DNA from: Mnemiopsis leidyi
Taxonomy: Eukaryota; Ctenophora; Tentaculata; Lobata; Bolinopsidae
Assembly: GCA_000226015.1 (NCBI GenBank)
Contig: JH153850.1
Span: forward strand, 30,752 to 94,751
Direction of reading: 5' to 3'
DNA length: 64,000 bases
Of the stretch, positions 13,801-28,800 are shown one piece after another. Made by a program: the position numbers and the translations under genes. Within the stretch, counting starts at the first letter, position 1. Each line of letters opens with the position of its first letter. The notes beneath the pieces are model-generated. The model was not told the origin of the DNA, made no database searches, and was given only the letters and a program-made list of their open reading frames with translations.

Positions 13801-16800
13801 CAAAAATCAATGAGTAAATTTAATTCAACAATTTCAAGACAAGAAATAAGAAAATAATGGTTATCAAGGAGGCAAAACTGGCAGCATGAAACGTCAAACC
13901 AAATGTATCAGAGAAAAAAGAGAAACTGTGTAGTCCAATTATAGATTACTATACTCCTCCCGATCAATAGAAACCCGTCAAGGGAATACTTCACAATCCA
14001 ACCTTATTATACTTGAGCATGTGGCAGAGATTTGAGTGCATGTTGTTCGTTGTGGTGATGTTCAGTGTGTCAGGGGATGAAAGGTGTCAAACCTTAAAAT
14101 TACTGATGTTCAGGGATAGCTCAATCCTGAACCATGTCGTTCCATTTATTTTAATTGAAACATGATGACTGTGATTTAGCCTACAAAAAATACGCTAGGT
14201 GCATATATCTAAAACTTCATGAAAAAGCAAAAGATAAATAAGGAAAATACAATCCAGGATAATCCTAGTTGTGCACTAAAATTCAGGATAATCCTAGTTG
14301 CGCTAAAATTCAGGATAATCCTAGTTGCGCTAAAATTCAGGATAATCCTAGTTAAGTTAGTGTCAGGGGCGTAAGTATGTTAAGTAAGTGAGAGGGGGTT
14401 CTTTAATGATAATAATAATCCTAGTTGCCCTAAAAACTCACACGAAACATTCCTCGTGCCAGTGCCCGTCGTTCGTGGTAATAATAGCCTTCCTGTTGAT
14501 ATCTTGTAGTCTCTCCTTGCACAGGAAGCAGTCTTTCTTGGAGAGGTCATCTTGAGATTCGGCGATACTGCGGATAAAGTCGTGGTTAAAAGGGGAGGAG
14601 GGTCTGATTTGCAGTCGGTACGAGATGGTGACAATGCAATAGTTACCAATTTACATATATGTATATATACTATATAACTATAATAAAAGACAACATGTAG
14701 AGTTGAAAAGTCATTCATACTGGTTTTTCTAACAGACAAAAAGAAGATTTAAACTATTATTTCTGGCGGTCCCAAAACGGCATGATAGTAAAGTTCTAGC
14801 GATAAAACATCGCTATGAACCATGATAGCCGAAGTTTTCGACGACTTTAGGCATAATAATTCTAAAGCTCCAGCAGTAGCCAAAGGCCGAAGTCCGGTCC
14901 CGAAATTTCTTTCAACGCTCAATATGCAGAATCTTATTCTACAGAAAATGTCCAGATCGGACAAATGCAAGGGTAATGTTACTGTCCTACCCTTGGCCTT
15001 AAGATTTGGTATCGCTTACAAGCGATCTCCGAGAAATCTCCAACCGACCATCAATGTGGATAGAGCAAATCCTGTCGAATAAGGCTGAATAAGAACCCAA
15101 AAAGTACAGAATAAAATTCATACGAACCCTGGCCAAATTCTTAGCTAGAGCACTTTAATTAAGTACAACTTAACATAATTAAGTACATCTTAACATTTAC
15201 TTATTAAACTGCAATATTGTGAAGCGGAATGCAAGTTAAGCTTATTGAATGCTATCGTCAATTTATCACACTGAACCACTGAGTATACTGCTAAGCACTA
15301 AGACAAGCTTCCAAGCTTGTACATTTCTACACACATGTAGTAAGATGTTCAGAAGTGAAGCAGGAGCTTAGGTCGCACGTGCTGCAATGCCGCGCACGAG
15401 ATACTCACAATATCATGGACTCTTAGAGGCTTCTCTCATCGCCAAATCCGATTAGTTTATGATATCGGGGTATCGGGAAGGCTATATTATGATATGCGAA
15501 ACATAAGTTTTGACTGCTTGTGATCATCATTTATAATAATAATACGACAGCAGCCGTTGTATGATGAACCCGATAGTGAATCTGACAAATTTAAGAGCTA
15601 GAAAAAGTTACTCTAGATGTACGAAAAGTACTACCAATGAAAGTACAAAAAGGTACGTAAAGTACCAATGAAAGTACAAAAAGGTACGTAAAGTACCATG
15701 AAAGTACAAAAAGGTACGTAAAGTACCATGAAAGTACAAAAAGGTACGTAAAGTACCATGAAAGTACAAAAAGGTACGTAAGTACCATGAAAGTACAAAA
15801 GGTACGTAAAGTACCATGAAGTACAAAGGTACGTAAAGTACCATGAAAGTACAAAAGGTACGTAAAGTACCATGAAAGTACAAAAGGTACGTAAAGTACC
15901 ATGAAANNNNNNNNNNNTGAAAGTACAAAAAGGTACGTTAAGTACCATGAAAGTACAAAAAGGTACGTAAAGTACCATGAAAGTACAAAAAGGTACGTAA
16001 AGTACCATGAAAGTACAAAAAGGTACGTAAAGTACCATGAAAGTACAAAAAGGTACGTTAAGTACCATGAAAGTACAAAAAGGTACGTAAAGTACCATGA
16101 AAGTACAAAAAGGTACGTAAAGTACCATGAAAGTACAAAAAGGTACGTTAAGTACCATGAAAGTACAAAAAGGTACGTAAAGTACCATGAAAGTTCAAAA
16201 AGGTACGTAAAGTACCATGAAAGTACAAAAAGGTACCTGTCGAAGCCGTTATATCCTGAGCCGTACATGCCGTTAGTTCCCGGTACTTCCTGTTGAGGAA
16301 GGTACACACTGGCTCTGTGAAGTCCGGGAGATCTGCCGTCGGGGGTTCCTGGGGGAGTTGGGGGTTAGAGAGTTAGGGGATCATAGGGTTCTTCATCCTG
16401 AAGTGGAAAAGGAACTAATTCACTTAATTAAGAGTCAAAATTATTAGTTCAGAATCATTGGGGTGGAGGGGAGGGGTTAATAAAGCTTTATGAGGCACGA
16501 CCACATCACAACCCCAGGTAACCCAGGATCATATTGCTTGGTACACATTTGGCTTGAGACGAGCAACTGTCTTTCAAACTTAGCCATTACTCCTTGATCC
16601 CAGTTAACTTAGGCTTTTGGAGACTAAACCGTGTAACATTGTGAAAAAGTTTATAAGGCTGGAAAGGGGTCCGCAACGAAGCCCACTTCTGCCTTCTTTG
16701 AAAAATGCCCTGTTTTATTTATTTGGGTTTGTTACACACTATAATACTTCTCAAGTCCAAATTGGAAACATTGTAACTTTCGCAACGTCTCACGGGAATT

Positions 16801-19800
16801 TAAGTCAGACGACTGCAATGATAGGTTAACATTGAGCGACAGTGTAAAGTCAGATCACCTGTTAGATCACAGAACAAATATCACTATACTATATAGATCT
16901 CGTCACAATCTCACAGTTACAATAAATACATCACGTAATTTGCGTGATCAGATAACGATGTAAAGTCTAGACTCTAAACATTAGTTAGGGAGGAAATATG
17001 ATGATCTTATCATAGGTGGGAAGTCTTTAAAACCTAAATAAAGTTGTTTTTTGGTTAATGCAGCTCTATTATGCCTCCTCGATGCCTCCTAACCTAGCAA
17101 GTTTAGTTTCAACCTCCGGATGTATGTATAAAAGGATCAAATTACGAAGTGGGACGCGCGTGGCACCTGCAAATATACCTTTTTTTCTCCTTGGTATGGG
17201 TTTATCACTATTGTCAGAATCGCCAAGCTCATCAACAAGGCCAGCGTGTGTTGATCGTCTCTGTTGCCACTGAGGGCTAACATCTCCTTTCCTCTTGAAA
17301 CTACTCGCCTGTAGACTAAACTTCCTAGAATTTCTCTTTTCTCTTTTTCTGTCAGGGTCGTAGGTGTCCAGAAGAAAGCGCTTGAAGTTGAACATTGCGA
17401 TGTTGAGAGACGGGAGAAAGCTTTCAAAACAAGGATATGAAACTTGGAGCCAGTAAGGATAGTAGATACACGTCTTGAAGCAAGCGAAATTATAGGTTAG
17501 TATGATATCGAGGCGTCACGAGGTCTAACAGAAGTCTGAAGGTTTACACGATGGAGTCAGTAGGTCTATCAGTTGTCGGATAACAAAACTGTGCAAACTG
17601 TGCGATATCGGCGGACACAACAACACTTTATATTTGAGGAACACATACAAACGGCTGGGTAACACAGTATTATGTCCATATATGACGGGAGATGAGCAAT
17701 GAGACTAGATGTACAGTGAGATAAGATCTGGTCAGGAGGTCCGGTATGGGTTTGTTTGACGAAATTTCGTAAGTTCATGTCGTCTTCACCGCGGGCTAGC
17801 CTCACTTCGTCCCTTCTTCTCAAGCAGGCTGAGTCACGTGACTTCCTTCAAACTACATGTTACTTCCTTTAGTCTTGTCCGGAGTGTGGGAACGCCTCAG
17901 CTTGATTGTCTATGAAACGTGAGATGTACAGGGTGGAATAAAAACGTCATTATGGAGTGATGGACTTATTCAGTACTTCTAAGTTCTAAGTGTTCAAGAT
18001 TATTTCTTAAAAACTATAGATTTTATAATCCATAAACTCCATTTGAATGCTCCATTAAAATGCTCTACCCGATACTTAGTGAGCTCAGGTTTCATGTTTG
18101 ATTTCTGGTATTTAAATCGTGTTTTCTCTGATCTCAACAACGTTTATATTTAATAGATCCTAGAAAATTTGATATATAATCTAGCTCAATACTTTGAAGT
18201 CAGTAATTCTAAATGCGCATATTATTATGCATATTTTCTACACATCTTATTTACACAATACAGACGAAGATCAATAAGATCGCCGCTTTAAAAACGTATT
18301 GGCACCAATCCAAATTCAGGACCTACCTTCAGCAAGGACTTGGTTCAACCCAACACCTGATTTCTACTCAAAAACAACCTTCGAAAATCCACAGAAAGGA
18401 AATCAAAAACCTAAAAATATACGAAATATCAAATGTCAAGTTTCTCTAATCCCAAAGTGGCAACAAGTATTTAAAAAGAAACAAGCAACCCTCACGGAGT
18501 CCAAACTCGAAGAGAACGAAGGAAACTGCAACTCAGATTCACAACATGCCTCGCAGCCCATGTGTGTGTATTAGACTATTATCCTTGAGTGGGAGGATGT
18601 GCGGAGATCATTATTGTAAACAGACTTGGGAGTGTCAGTCGATACCGGGCAATTTAGCAGAGCTATTAAGTTAGTAAGTAATTAACGTAATTAAGTAAGT
18701 AATTAACGTAATTAAGCAAGTTATTAACGTAATTAAGTAAGTTATTAAGTGAAATAATGACAGGTTCTGTGAGAGTTTAGCTCAGTGTGGTTAGAAGTAA
18801 ACACAACAGGAATATAGAAATAGATTGTATATAGTGTGGACTAAGAAGAAAACTCTGACAGAGCGATATCCGGCCAAGTTCACAGTTGATCTTGCGGACA
18901 ATGTGATTGCAAGCAAACGTGTAGCGAGAGAAAGGAGAGTGTTATTGAACGGTGTGTAGCAGAGCTTGTACGTTGGTGGTAAGAATGAACAAGGATAGTA
19001 TCCAATGTGGCCGTGCGCTGCCAATATTATACAAGACAGGGGAGAGTTAAAGAGATCGGTAACAAGAAACAGTGGACACTCTTTTTCGTTATTTGTTAAG
19101 GTATTCTCATTCACATTGTTTCGTCTTGACAAACGTGATACAAATCACAAATGTGAAATGTTTCTTTAACTATTTAGTTTTAAAAAGTATCGCAGAACGG
19201 ATTTAGCGTGATACATGGTTGCGATGTGAGAAACTGATAAAACATAGTTGTCGTTAGTCACAGTTATCCCACTAATAGCATGATTAACGTTTAAATCTTA
19301 AAAAGTGCCTAATTGATCAATACAGTAACAGCCTGTAGCGTATAATTGCAGAAGTCAAGTTGGCAAATGATCAGATACAAACACAAGATTCAGCTAACAC
19401 AAAGCCAACAAGTTATGTTTCAGCTCGTTACAACTTCCTATGTGAAAATAACCAAAATATCTGAATTTTGGTGGTTCACTGACTTCAAATTTCACACTTT
19501 ATTGTAGGCAAATTTTCACAAACGTATATGATCTGGATGACGCCAGTTCGGAGTCGTACGTTTCACTGTGGCTATACTATACTACTATAACAAACAATTC
19601 TAATTTTAGAATACTACAATACAATACAATACAATTTTAGAACACTATGAAACAATACTATACTACTATACTACTTTACGACTATACTACTATACTACTA
19701 TACTACTATACTACTATACTACTAAACTACTATACTACTATACTACTATACTACTATACTACTAAACTACTATACTACTATACTACTATACTACTATACA

Positions 19801-22800
19801 ATTCTAACTATAGAATACTACAATACTATACTAACTAACTAACTACTATACTAACAATACTAACTATACTAACAATACTAACTACTATACTAACTATTAA
19901 CTATCGTCATTATACTTATTACTCTAAAATACAACATATCATCTCCTCACCATAGTCGTAGTCGTAGTCATGTTCGAGAGATTGGGAGGTAGCACTCCAC
20001 GTCATCTCGTAGTGTGACCTGGGGGCTCCACCCCCAGTGGAGGGCCACAACACTGCTTGTTGAGGAGGGGGCAGCGGGGGTCTACCCCTAGGTATGGGGG
20101 GTTCGTCCATCTTCAGGGGGTATCAAGTCGGAGAAACACCCTACATGAGATGAATAGAAGAGAAAACAAAGTTTTAAACAAGACGAGTGAACAGTCAGAG
20201 AGCTGGAGGGAAACAGTGATATCTCCTCGACATGAAGGAGTGAGGTATGTTCAAAGCAAGAATGTGAAACTAGCTAGCTGCGAATAAAGCGCGGGCCCGA
20301 AGAGATGTTATAGGGGCCAGCTCACACGCAACATAGAACTAATTGAATTATTGTGTAGGTATCGGGTTTAGCATTGCGTCAGATGAGAACTCACATTTTG
20401 TAATGCGATTATTGATAGACTGATACAAGGAGGAGCGGTATTGAGCTGTACAGTGTACTTGTTCGATAAATGTTCAGTTTATGTGTTGTTCTATAATTAT
20501 TTTGTTACGTATTATTCCTATCTGGATTTGTTGAACATCTGGTTAAAAACATGAACAAATCTCAATACGGGAGAATTCTTATTTCACCGACAAAAAAGTA
20601 AAACAAACTCAACAGCAGCAAGTAGAGATAGAAACGATGCACTCGATGTAACATAAATTTGAGAGGTAATGATTTAAGTTGGGGTCTTCGCATCGTTAAT
20701 CCAACTTCCGTACTCGACATAATATGTATTAAAAACTAATTGAAGGGGCCCGAGCCTGCCGGATGCTTTGATTTTACGTCACTCTTAATTTGATTTTGTC
20801 TTACCATGAGAAAATAGGGTCGACCTTATGCTTCATGTCAAGTGAAAGTCAGACGGTGATCAAAATTAAAAAACCGTTCAAGTTTCTAGGACAAACATGA
20901 GTAGAATGTGCCATGGAACTTTGTCCACCGTTTCTTCTTCTGCGGAATGTGTATTTTTACATAGGAAACATATGCCCCGTCCAGGCACTCTCCTCTAAGT
21001 CTTACGTGTCTTTAGTCGTTTGTCTCAAAAATAAATATATAAAATATAATGATATCAATTAAAAAAATAAGATGCATAGTTACTTATTTTGGGTTAGTAA
21101 AGATTAAATTTTAATTTAACCTAGAGAATTGAACAGGAACAAGAACTTACCAACAGGGCCTTCCTTCTGCAGATAAGGCATGTCGTGTCTCCTTAAACAA
21201 ACACTTCGAAGGGATAGTACTTGTACACAGTGCAGGCTAGTGAAGTTTGGGCTAGCTGTATGTTCTAGTAATTCAGAGAGTAGTCAACAAAAATAAGTAT
21301 TACGCTTAATAACTAATATAAGTATTGAATATACTCCTTAACAACTGTAATAAATTATTCTTTGTATTTACTGACAACAGGAGCGGAAAGAGATAAGAAA
21401 AACGCCGCAAGGGCTGTAAGGACAGAATTCCGTCAATTATCACTCTCCGCATTTTGCGTAGTTCTAAAAAGAAATTAGAAAAGTTCATATTGTTATTTGC
21501 TTTTGCGGCCGAGGCTTGACCGCATTTCAATATGTACCACAGGGCGAGACCTTGCGTATTTCTGGCTTTTTGAATATTTTTAGACATTCTAGAACATTCC
21601 CACGATAGATTTTAGAGAGCACATTCCACGCACGCATTTAGTCCGAGTTTGCACTTTTGGGATTTTATCAAACATATCCCGAATTTCCTGCAAATTGACT
21701 TGATTTGATAATCTTCTCACTGATTAAACACCAGTGATCATACCAACCTTAAATCCCCAGCAGAAAATATTTATGAAATTCCACTTCACCGCACAGAATG
21801 AACACAGCGAATTAAGCAGAATTAGGACTAATTAGCTATGCTTAGTACCTAGAGCCGCTAAATCGGCAGACAACCGAACTTCAATCCAACAAAAATGTAT
21901 TCGAACATACGTAACGTGGTAAGAATAATTCGGTCAAAGTGAATAGGTAGAGCGAAAATTAAAACTTCAGTCAGTGGTCACAGTGATGCTAATGACGTGT
22001 ATCTAAATCACCAAAGCGGATAAAAAATCGGTCGATGACAGAAACGATAGCCGTATAAACAACAATCACAATTCAATCGTAGTAGCAACGACAGTGTAAT
22101 CATAGCTCAAAGTAAGTTCAATCATAGCAACGACAGTTCAATCATAGCAACGACAGTTCAATCATAGCAACGACAGTTCAATCATAGCAACGACAGTTCA
22201 ATCATAGCAACGACAGTGTAATCATAGCTCAAAGTAAGTTCAATCATAGCAACGACAGTTCAATCATAGCAACGACAATGGAAAAACAAGAGATGGGAAG
22301 TCATATAGCGGATCACGCAAATTAAACAACTGAACAGCAAAGGACAAAGTCCTAAACAAGCCCAACAAGAGACACAGCTAGTGACGCAACCAGGACATGG
22401 GAAGTGCAGGTAGTTCAACTTGTCGGGTTATTTGTCCAGTCATCTGCTGGACTGATTTCACGGTATGACAAACTGACGTGGTGACTTATAATAGTTATAT
22501 ATATTCTTCTTGTGTACCAAGCTTAAATCCTGGGCCTATAATCAGCAATATTATTTGCTAACTTCATCTTCTTAATGTAAGAGCAATTAAACAGGTACGA
22601 TAAAACATTGATGCCCCCCAGATTTACCCCCCTCCCACATCATCCCCAGAACGCCGTAAAGCTCACCTGGAGTTACTGGGGTAGAAGCTCCTGTTCCAGG
22701 TCCGTAGTTGCTGCCGGGATATCCGACACTGCCCGGGCTGGCCTGGCTGAGGTTGATGTTGAGGTTACTGCCGGGGGTCAGGGCGGAACTGGAACCTCCG

Positions 22801-25800
22801 AACTGGGAACCTGCAGGTCCTCGGTTCCAGGCTAGGTTACCTAGAGATCCTGGGGAGGAAGATACAGGGTTAGAGAGTTGAGAGAGTAAAAATAGATAGA
22901 GAGAGGGGAAGGAGAGAGAGAGATAGAGGGAGAGAGAGAGACTTGGAGTTTATTTTAAACATGTGCACTGCATTGAGTGCACTGTGCACATACAAGCTCT
23001 AATGATTGTGCCGAGTGTGAGAGTCTAAGGGCTGATATAGTTGGGTGCAGTGTGCACCTGCCTTCCTTGGGAGAGAAAATTGTTTTAGGGCTTCAGTGAG
23101 ATTCTATATTTGTACTTCGCATTCCATATTCGAATATTTTAGGGCACAGTGTCGAAAGTTTGATGAAATGCTGATATCTAAATTTAATTTGGATATTTTG
23201 GTTTGTTTTGTAAATTCTTAACGAAATTCGATATCAATATCATTTAAAAACTAATCGATAAATGAAAACAATGATATAAGATATTCCACAGAATATGCGC
23301 ATCAAATCATTCATCCTAAACGCAAATATCGTATACCTTTCGTCCTACAGTTGGTATGCGAGGTTTTCACATAAGCCAAAGTCGGCATCATTGGAGACCA
23401 AACTTAGGAGGAAAAGTTTGATAAAACACGACTCAAACAGATAAAACAAAAAACGGTCAAACAAGAAGTGAAGTAAAGAGTACCTGTGGCCAGGATGGAA
23501 CAGTCTAGAATTTGAAATTAAATTAGGGGGACTGAACAGTGAACACCGGCCGTGCAACCAAAGACATGACAACGATGTCGTCTAAACTACGTGACTGGAA
23601 AAGTGAAAATGAAAGACATTCCATTCCAGAGCCATTGGATATTATGTACTTACATAAGTATATAACTTCGTGTCATAATCACCCTAATTTTTACTAGGAA
23701 TTTTGTCGCCTACCAAGTATAAAATTTCAATACCAATTACCTATACACGTTGCAAAACGCAGGCTTAAATTCTTAAACCGGTCAATGATAAGTGTCTAAA
23801 ACACAGCACAGTCTGAGATAACATCTCGATATCCTGAGTGAAATTCTACACGGAAGAAACTTGGAAACCGGAAATGAGCAGTGACATCTTCTTGTCATTA
23901 TTGTAGTGATTTTCAAATCAAATTAGGCGAATTCCTGTGTGGTTACACGACTCAGCGGGATAACGGCTTAATGGGAAACAGTGACCTGTACAAATTTAGA
24001 GGGTTGAGCCCAATGCTTTTCTAAATTCAATTCCCGGAAAAAAGGAAACTGTCACGCAGGTTCTTTTATCACTTTGATTTTTTAACTGGAAAAGAAAAGC
24101 TTTACTTAAAGCTCTACTTAAAGGTTTTAAGATGTCTATTGCAAGTGCGACGAGGCGACAATAACAAGGTCAGAAATTTTCTACTAAAATGTGCATGGTT
24201 TATAACTTTATAAACAAAAAGGGAAGCAGGACATACAACCTAAACGGAGAGGAGGTACGATGTAAAATAACGATGACAATACACAATGCTAATTAAAAAT
24301 TACAACTACTAATTAGATTCATAGTATTCACATACTACGTGCAATGCAAGTAACTACGAATAATGATGGTCCGCGGTGGTGCAAACAAATTAGCGTTCAA
24401 GTTAGAAAACAATGCAGAATCTTCTCCGGCTAACAAACTGTATGGTGAATTACATCGCAAGGCCTGATTAATTATACTACAAACAATGTGTTGAATGGAA
24501 AACAATAGGGCAACGGACCTGCTTTAAACATACTCAGAACAAAAGGTAAACACAAGGATTTATCTAGAACGCAGGTATTTGCCAGTGCAGGGTAATGAAG
24601 AGCTATGGGAATTACACGGAGACCAGTTCACGCCCTACTGCTGTGTCAGGAATGCGTCTAACTTCAAATAAGATCAAATTGCGTGACCACTAACCCGGGC
24701 TACAGATGTATAACAGATCTTCCTGTATTTAGAAGAAGTGAAATGACAGGTGCACTGCGCTCTACACCTAAACAGATCTCTACACGAAGGGTGAGTAGAG
24801 ATCACATTAGCACGGCCCATACCTCAACCTTAGTAACCTAGTTTGGTAGCCTTATTTAATTTTACTTGTCATAACTTAGTAGCAGTGTTAATTAAATACA
24901 CGTATGTCAAGAGAAGAGAGAGCATAAGACATTACGGTAGGACAAAACTTTTCAAAAAATTGAAAAAAGGAAAAGCGTCGTGAGATGAGAAGTGCGTGTG
25001 CCCGTGGAGGAAAAGAAACATTCCTTGTAGTCATGACGACACTTGTCTTGTAGTCTTATAGTCATGACGACACTAATTGGACCGGGCAGGCGTGGTGGTT
25101 ACCAGCTAGACACGGCCTGGATCAAAGTAGAGAGGTTGTTATGTGGACATGCGATAATATCATTTGGTCAATTAGTGAGCGATTCGGAAAGAATGCATAG
25201 CATAGATTTCATAGCGAGGATTTGTACCGTAACAATTTGATAGTGTTAGTCGTAATCGCTCCAACCTAAACTAAATTCCACGACCTTTAATACATGATGA
25301 ACATTAGAACAGAGAAAACCGCGCGAAAAACTTGAAAGTTGTACTAAAACGAACACAGTCATAAAAGGAAAATCAAGCTGGCTAAAATACCATAGCTAAA
25401 AAAACCTGTTGTACACTGTGTTACAGTTAAACAAGAACTGAAACAAGACAACCATAGCTAAAAAACCTGTTGTACACTGAGTTACAGTTAAACAAGAACT
25501 GAAACAAAACAACTATAGGAGTGAACTGTGAGATACAATCAACCAGCTGTGCTCAAGATCTGAACAAGACGTGAAGTTAAGCTGAAACTCGTCACAACAC
25601 AGATAAGGCCAAATATCCTTTGACAAATACGGTCTAGCTCTGTGTCTGGATCTAGAGAGAGAGAGGTAATGTTACCTGACAAGGAACTAGGATAGCATGA
25701 TCTGCTTGCTTGTTGTTGTTCATGTTTAGTATGTTCACATCAGTTCTTTCAGGGTACAGGAGTTGCCAAGGTGAACAAGGCAGAAATAAAATTAAGGATT

Positions 25801-28800
25801 TTGGAAAATGAACTTTGCATCGTATTCCTAATCAGCGGCAACGTCCCATATTTATATCTCTGTAATAATCCTATCATGAAGGAGGAGGATAAACAATACT
25901 GGCTTGAGAAATTGTTCAACTCGCCATCAGACTTTCAGAGTAAAACATTATCAAATGTATTCTACTTCTTCCCTTATCCTGGTCAAAACATAACCTCAAC
26001 AGTATAACTATCTGCAAAACCAAGAAACATGCCTTAATCTAATGGAAGAACAGTACATGACCTCAGAGAAGAGGCTGCGAATGAAGCTGACATGTGCTGT
26101 CGCAACACAATAAAAAGCAGCCCAAAAGGGCAAAGTTATGTTTGCTAAGTAGGATAAAAGCATAAACAAGCATTTCATTATGAATACTCGAGAAGCGGGT
26201 TAGGTAGGTATATTATTTGTATGTTATTTTAGTAGCTTGTACTGTGCGGGCCCAGAGAATACATAAAAGCGTAGCTTTATAATATTCTTAACAAGTAACT
26301 ACTCTTCATGCTGCGTAAAATCAGAAATTTCACCGGGAAGAGGTAGGTGGGAATAATGAAATTATATGTTGATTTTTGCAGTTTGAGAAAATTAGATCTT
26401 AGGAGAAATTATCAAATAAAAGCAGATGCATAGTTCAAAAGTTCAGCAAATCTAAGTGGAAGGGAAATAAGAAGATACTATTATAGAAAAGCAATTAGCA
26501 AGGCCAAAAGCCCAAAAGATCAAACGAAACAAAAAGTTAGTCTAGTACCGCGAAAATTATAGTCAGAAGTCGCAAAAATTGTAAACTTTCTCGAAAACAA
26601 GAAAATTACAAACCGGCGTCAAAAAATTTGTGTGCCAACCGGCGGTTGCGGTAGCAAGTAAACATGTCGGCGTTATCCGAAAGTGATAACAAAAACACCT
26701 ACCAGCGTCAGACAAAGGGCCGTCCAGTTCACTGTCTGCTCGGCTGAGTTGTCTGCTGCGGAGACTTCCGACACTGGTGGCGGGCGTGAGGGAGGGGTGG
26801 TGCCCGTTGTACAGGCCAAACCTGCAGGGGCAGCGGGGTTAATTAGATAATTAGACGAGCAGGTGGGTAGTGATTATGTGATTAGGAGAGTTAAGAGTCA
26901 TATTGTGGAGCAGCCATTGTTGATCTAGATGAGTTAAAAACAAAAGATCAAATTTTGGTTCGAGTTTATCAGCTGGAGAAAAGAATGTTGAACAGTATCT
27001 AGAGGATTAGAAAAATATTTTATCTAGAAAGGGGTAGAGACCAAAGATTAACCTGTCGTCACTAACAAAGACTCGGATACTCATTCAGATCACACTTATT
27101 TGCTGAACATCTCAGTCAAAAAGCAAACGCAGCGACAAACAATTGATATTTAGAAATATGAAATACACTATGTCGGGTGGTTGTACGTGCTCGCCGCCGA
27201 TAAAGCAGACACTGCAAAGTGCAACTACACCGGCTCGATGAATTTAGCGGAAAAAAGGGACAAAAAAGGTAAGAATCACTAGGTTAAAGTCACGTGGTGT
27301 TTCGATTAATAAAACTTAATGCAGATGATAAGAAAAGATTAATATGGCAAACAAAACATCGAAGAATAGTGTTTCCTCTTCTACGACTGTGATCCTTGAG
27401 TCATACATGCCGAGCAACTCTGAGTCTTTGTATTTAAAACAAAGACATAAAGGCTAGCAGCATGCTAGATTTCCTGGTAATGGTTATGTTGATTTTGTTA
27501 TCATCACATACGGATCAGACTGGACCAAGGTCCGAACCCAAGACCAGACTGGACAAGACCAGACCGGACATGACCAGACTGGACAAGACCAGACTGGACA
27601 AGACCACACTGGACATTGGACAAGACCACACTGGACAAGACCACACTGGACCGGACAAGACCACACTGGATAAGACCAGACCGGACAAGACCAGACTGGA
27701 CAAGACCAGACTGGACAAGACCAGACTGGACAAGACCAGACCGGACAAGACCAGACCGGACAAGACCAGACCGGACATGACCAGACTGGATAAGACCAGG
27801 TTGGATAAGACCAGACCAGAGAACACAAGACCGGAGAATACTGGACCAGCTGGCGCATGATGACTATGGGTGGCCTAAACCGCTGCACAAAAAATGTGTA
27901 ACTCAACTTAAGTTATGGAGCTTGGCATTATCAAAAATCAGCTGTCATCTACTGGCTCAATAGATTTTATTCATTTGTAGTATTGTAGTTGTTTAAATAG
28001 TTTTAAACTATTATTAAACCACAAATTAATAACATGTATCGAGCCAGATAGTTTTAAAGTACTGTATTAGAACGTGGCAATTCTAAAAATGTAAAAGATG
28101 ACAGCAGTGGATAACTTATTTTAGATATTTAGTAATGTAAAAGATGACAGCAGTGGATAACTTATTTTAGATATTTAGTTGACGAAAAAGTATCACATAA
28201 CACAACATAGAATCGAATCTTGAAACTAAAGCGAACTAAGTTAACATACCTGTCAGAGTTGGTGGGATGTAAGCCGTAAAGCAGGATGTTATCAGCTACT
28301 TCTACAGGGTTACCTTTACCTCCAGCTCTACCGGGCGCTCCCGTTCTATTTACCTGTACAGTACAACTGTTACACATTGTGTTACAGTTCAAGTAGAGTT
28401 ACAGTTTTGGTTGGTTAGGAACTGGTCTGAACTACCAATTAATGTCTAATTGTTTACATGTTACAGTAACGGTTACAGTTACAGTTTGTTTGTGTTACAG
28501 TTACAGTTTGTTACCGACCAACTCCCCCACCCCTCCTCACCTCGCCAATATAAGCGTCCAGCATCTCGTTACTCATGTCCTCAGGTCGGTCGATGGTGAC
28601 GTAATCGTCGTCACTGTCGGCATCTTCACCTTGGGGAGCCCCCGAACATGGAGTACCCGTACTGCGGCATCTGGCCAGCTGGGGGGAGAGTGAGGTTAGT
28701 TTTGTTTAGCCAGCTGGGGGAGAGTGAGGTTAGTTTTGTTAGCCAGCTGGGGGAGAGTGAGGTTAGTTTTGTTTAGCCAGCTGGGGGGAGAGTGAGGTTA

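Larger units (their letters stand above)
9956..14441. other. Large PINCH intron and presumed internal promoter
   Basis: This stretch lies upstream of the 541-codon first exon and downstream of exon 14442-14567. It should contain the internal promoter. I see no convincing TATA box or coding exon. A pyrimidine-rich array (13341-13512) and a 29-base repeat (14249-14352) are listed separately. The open frames around 11.1-11.4 kb overlap each other on both strands and have no family match. Confidence 0.45.
17396..19950. other. PINCH intron between the two candidate first exons
   Basis: No supported exon was seen. It should hold the promoter of the MFNFKR exon. It contains a short tandem repeat of AATTAACGTAATTAAG units (18668-18748) and the TACTA microsatellite (19563-19910). 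Confidence 0.45.

Noticed and set aside
15591-16307. Long open frames on both strands through the 30-base repeat
   Set aside because: The unit length is a multiple of three, so any frame without a stop stays open. The peptide is a pure repeat on both strands and only the last part (16237-16348, minus) has splice and context support.
25771-26007. 78-codon plus-strand open frame in a PINCH intron
   Set aside because: No convincing start, splice sites or recognised family; composition like the surrounding AT-rich sequence.
27462-27906. Open frames of 100-140 codons on both strands
   Set aside because: Artefact of the 15-base minisatellite; overlapping opposite-strand frames, no start context or family.
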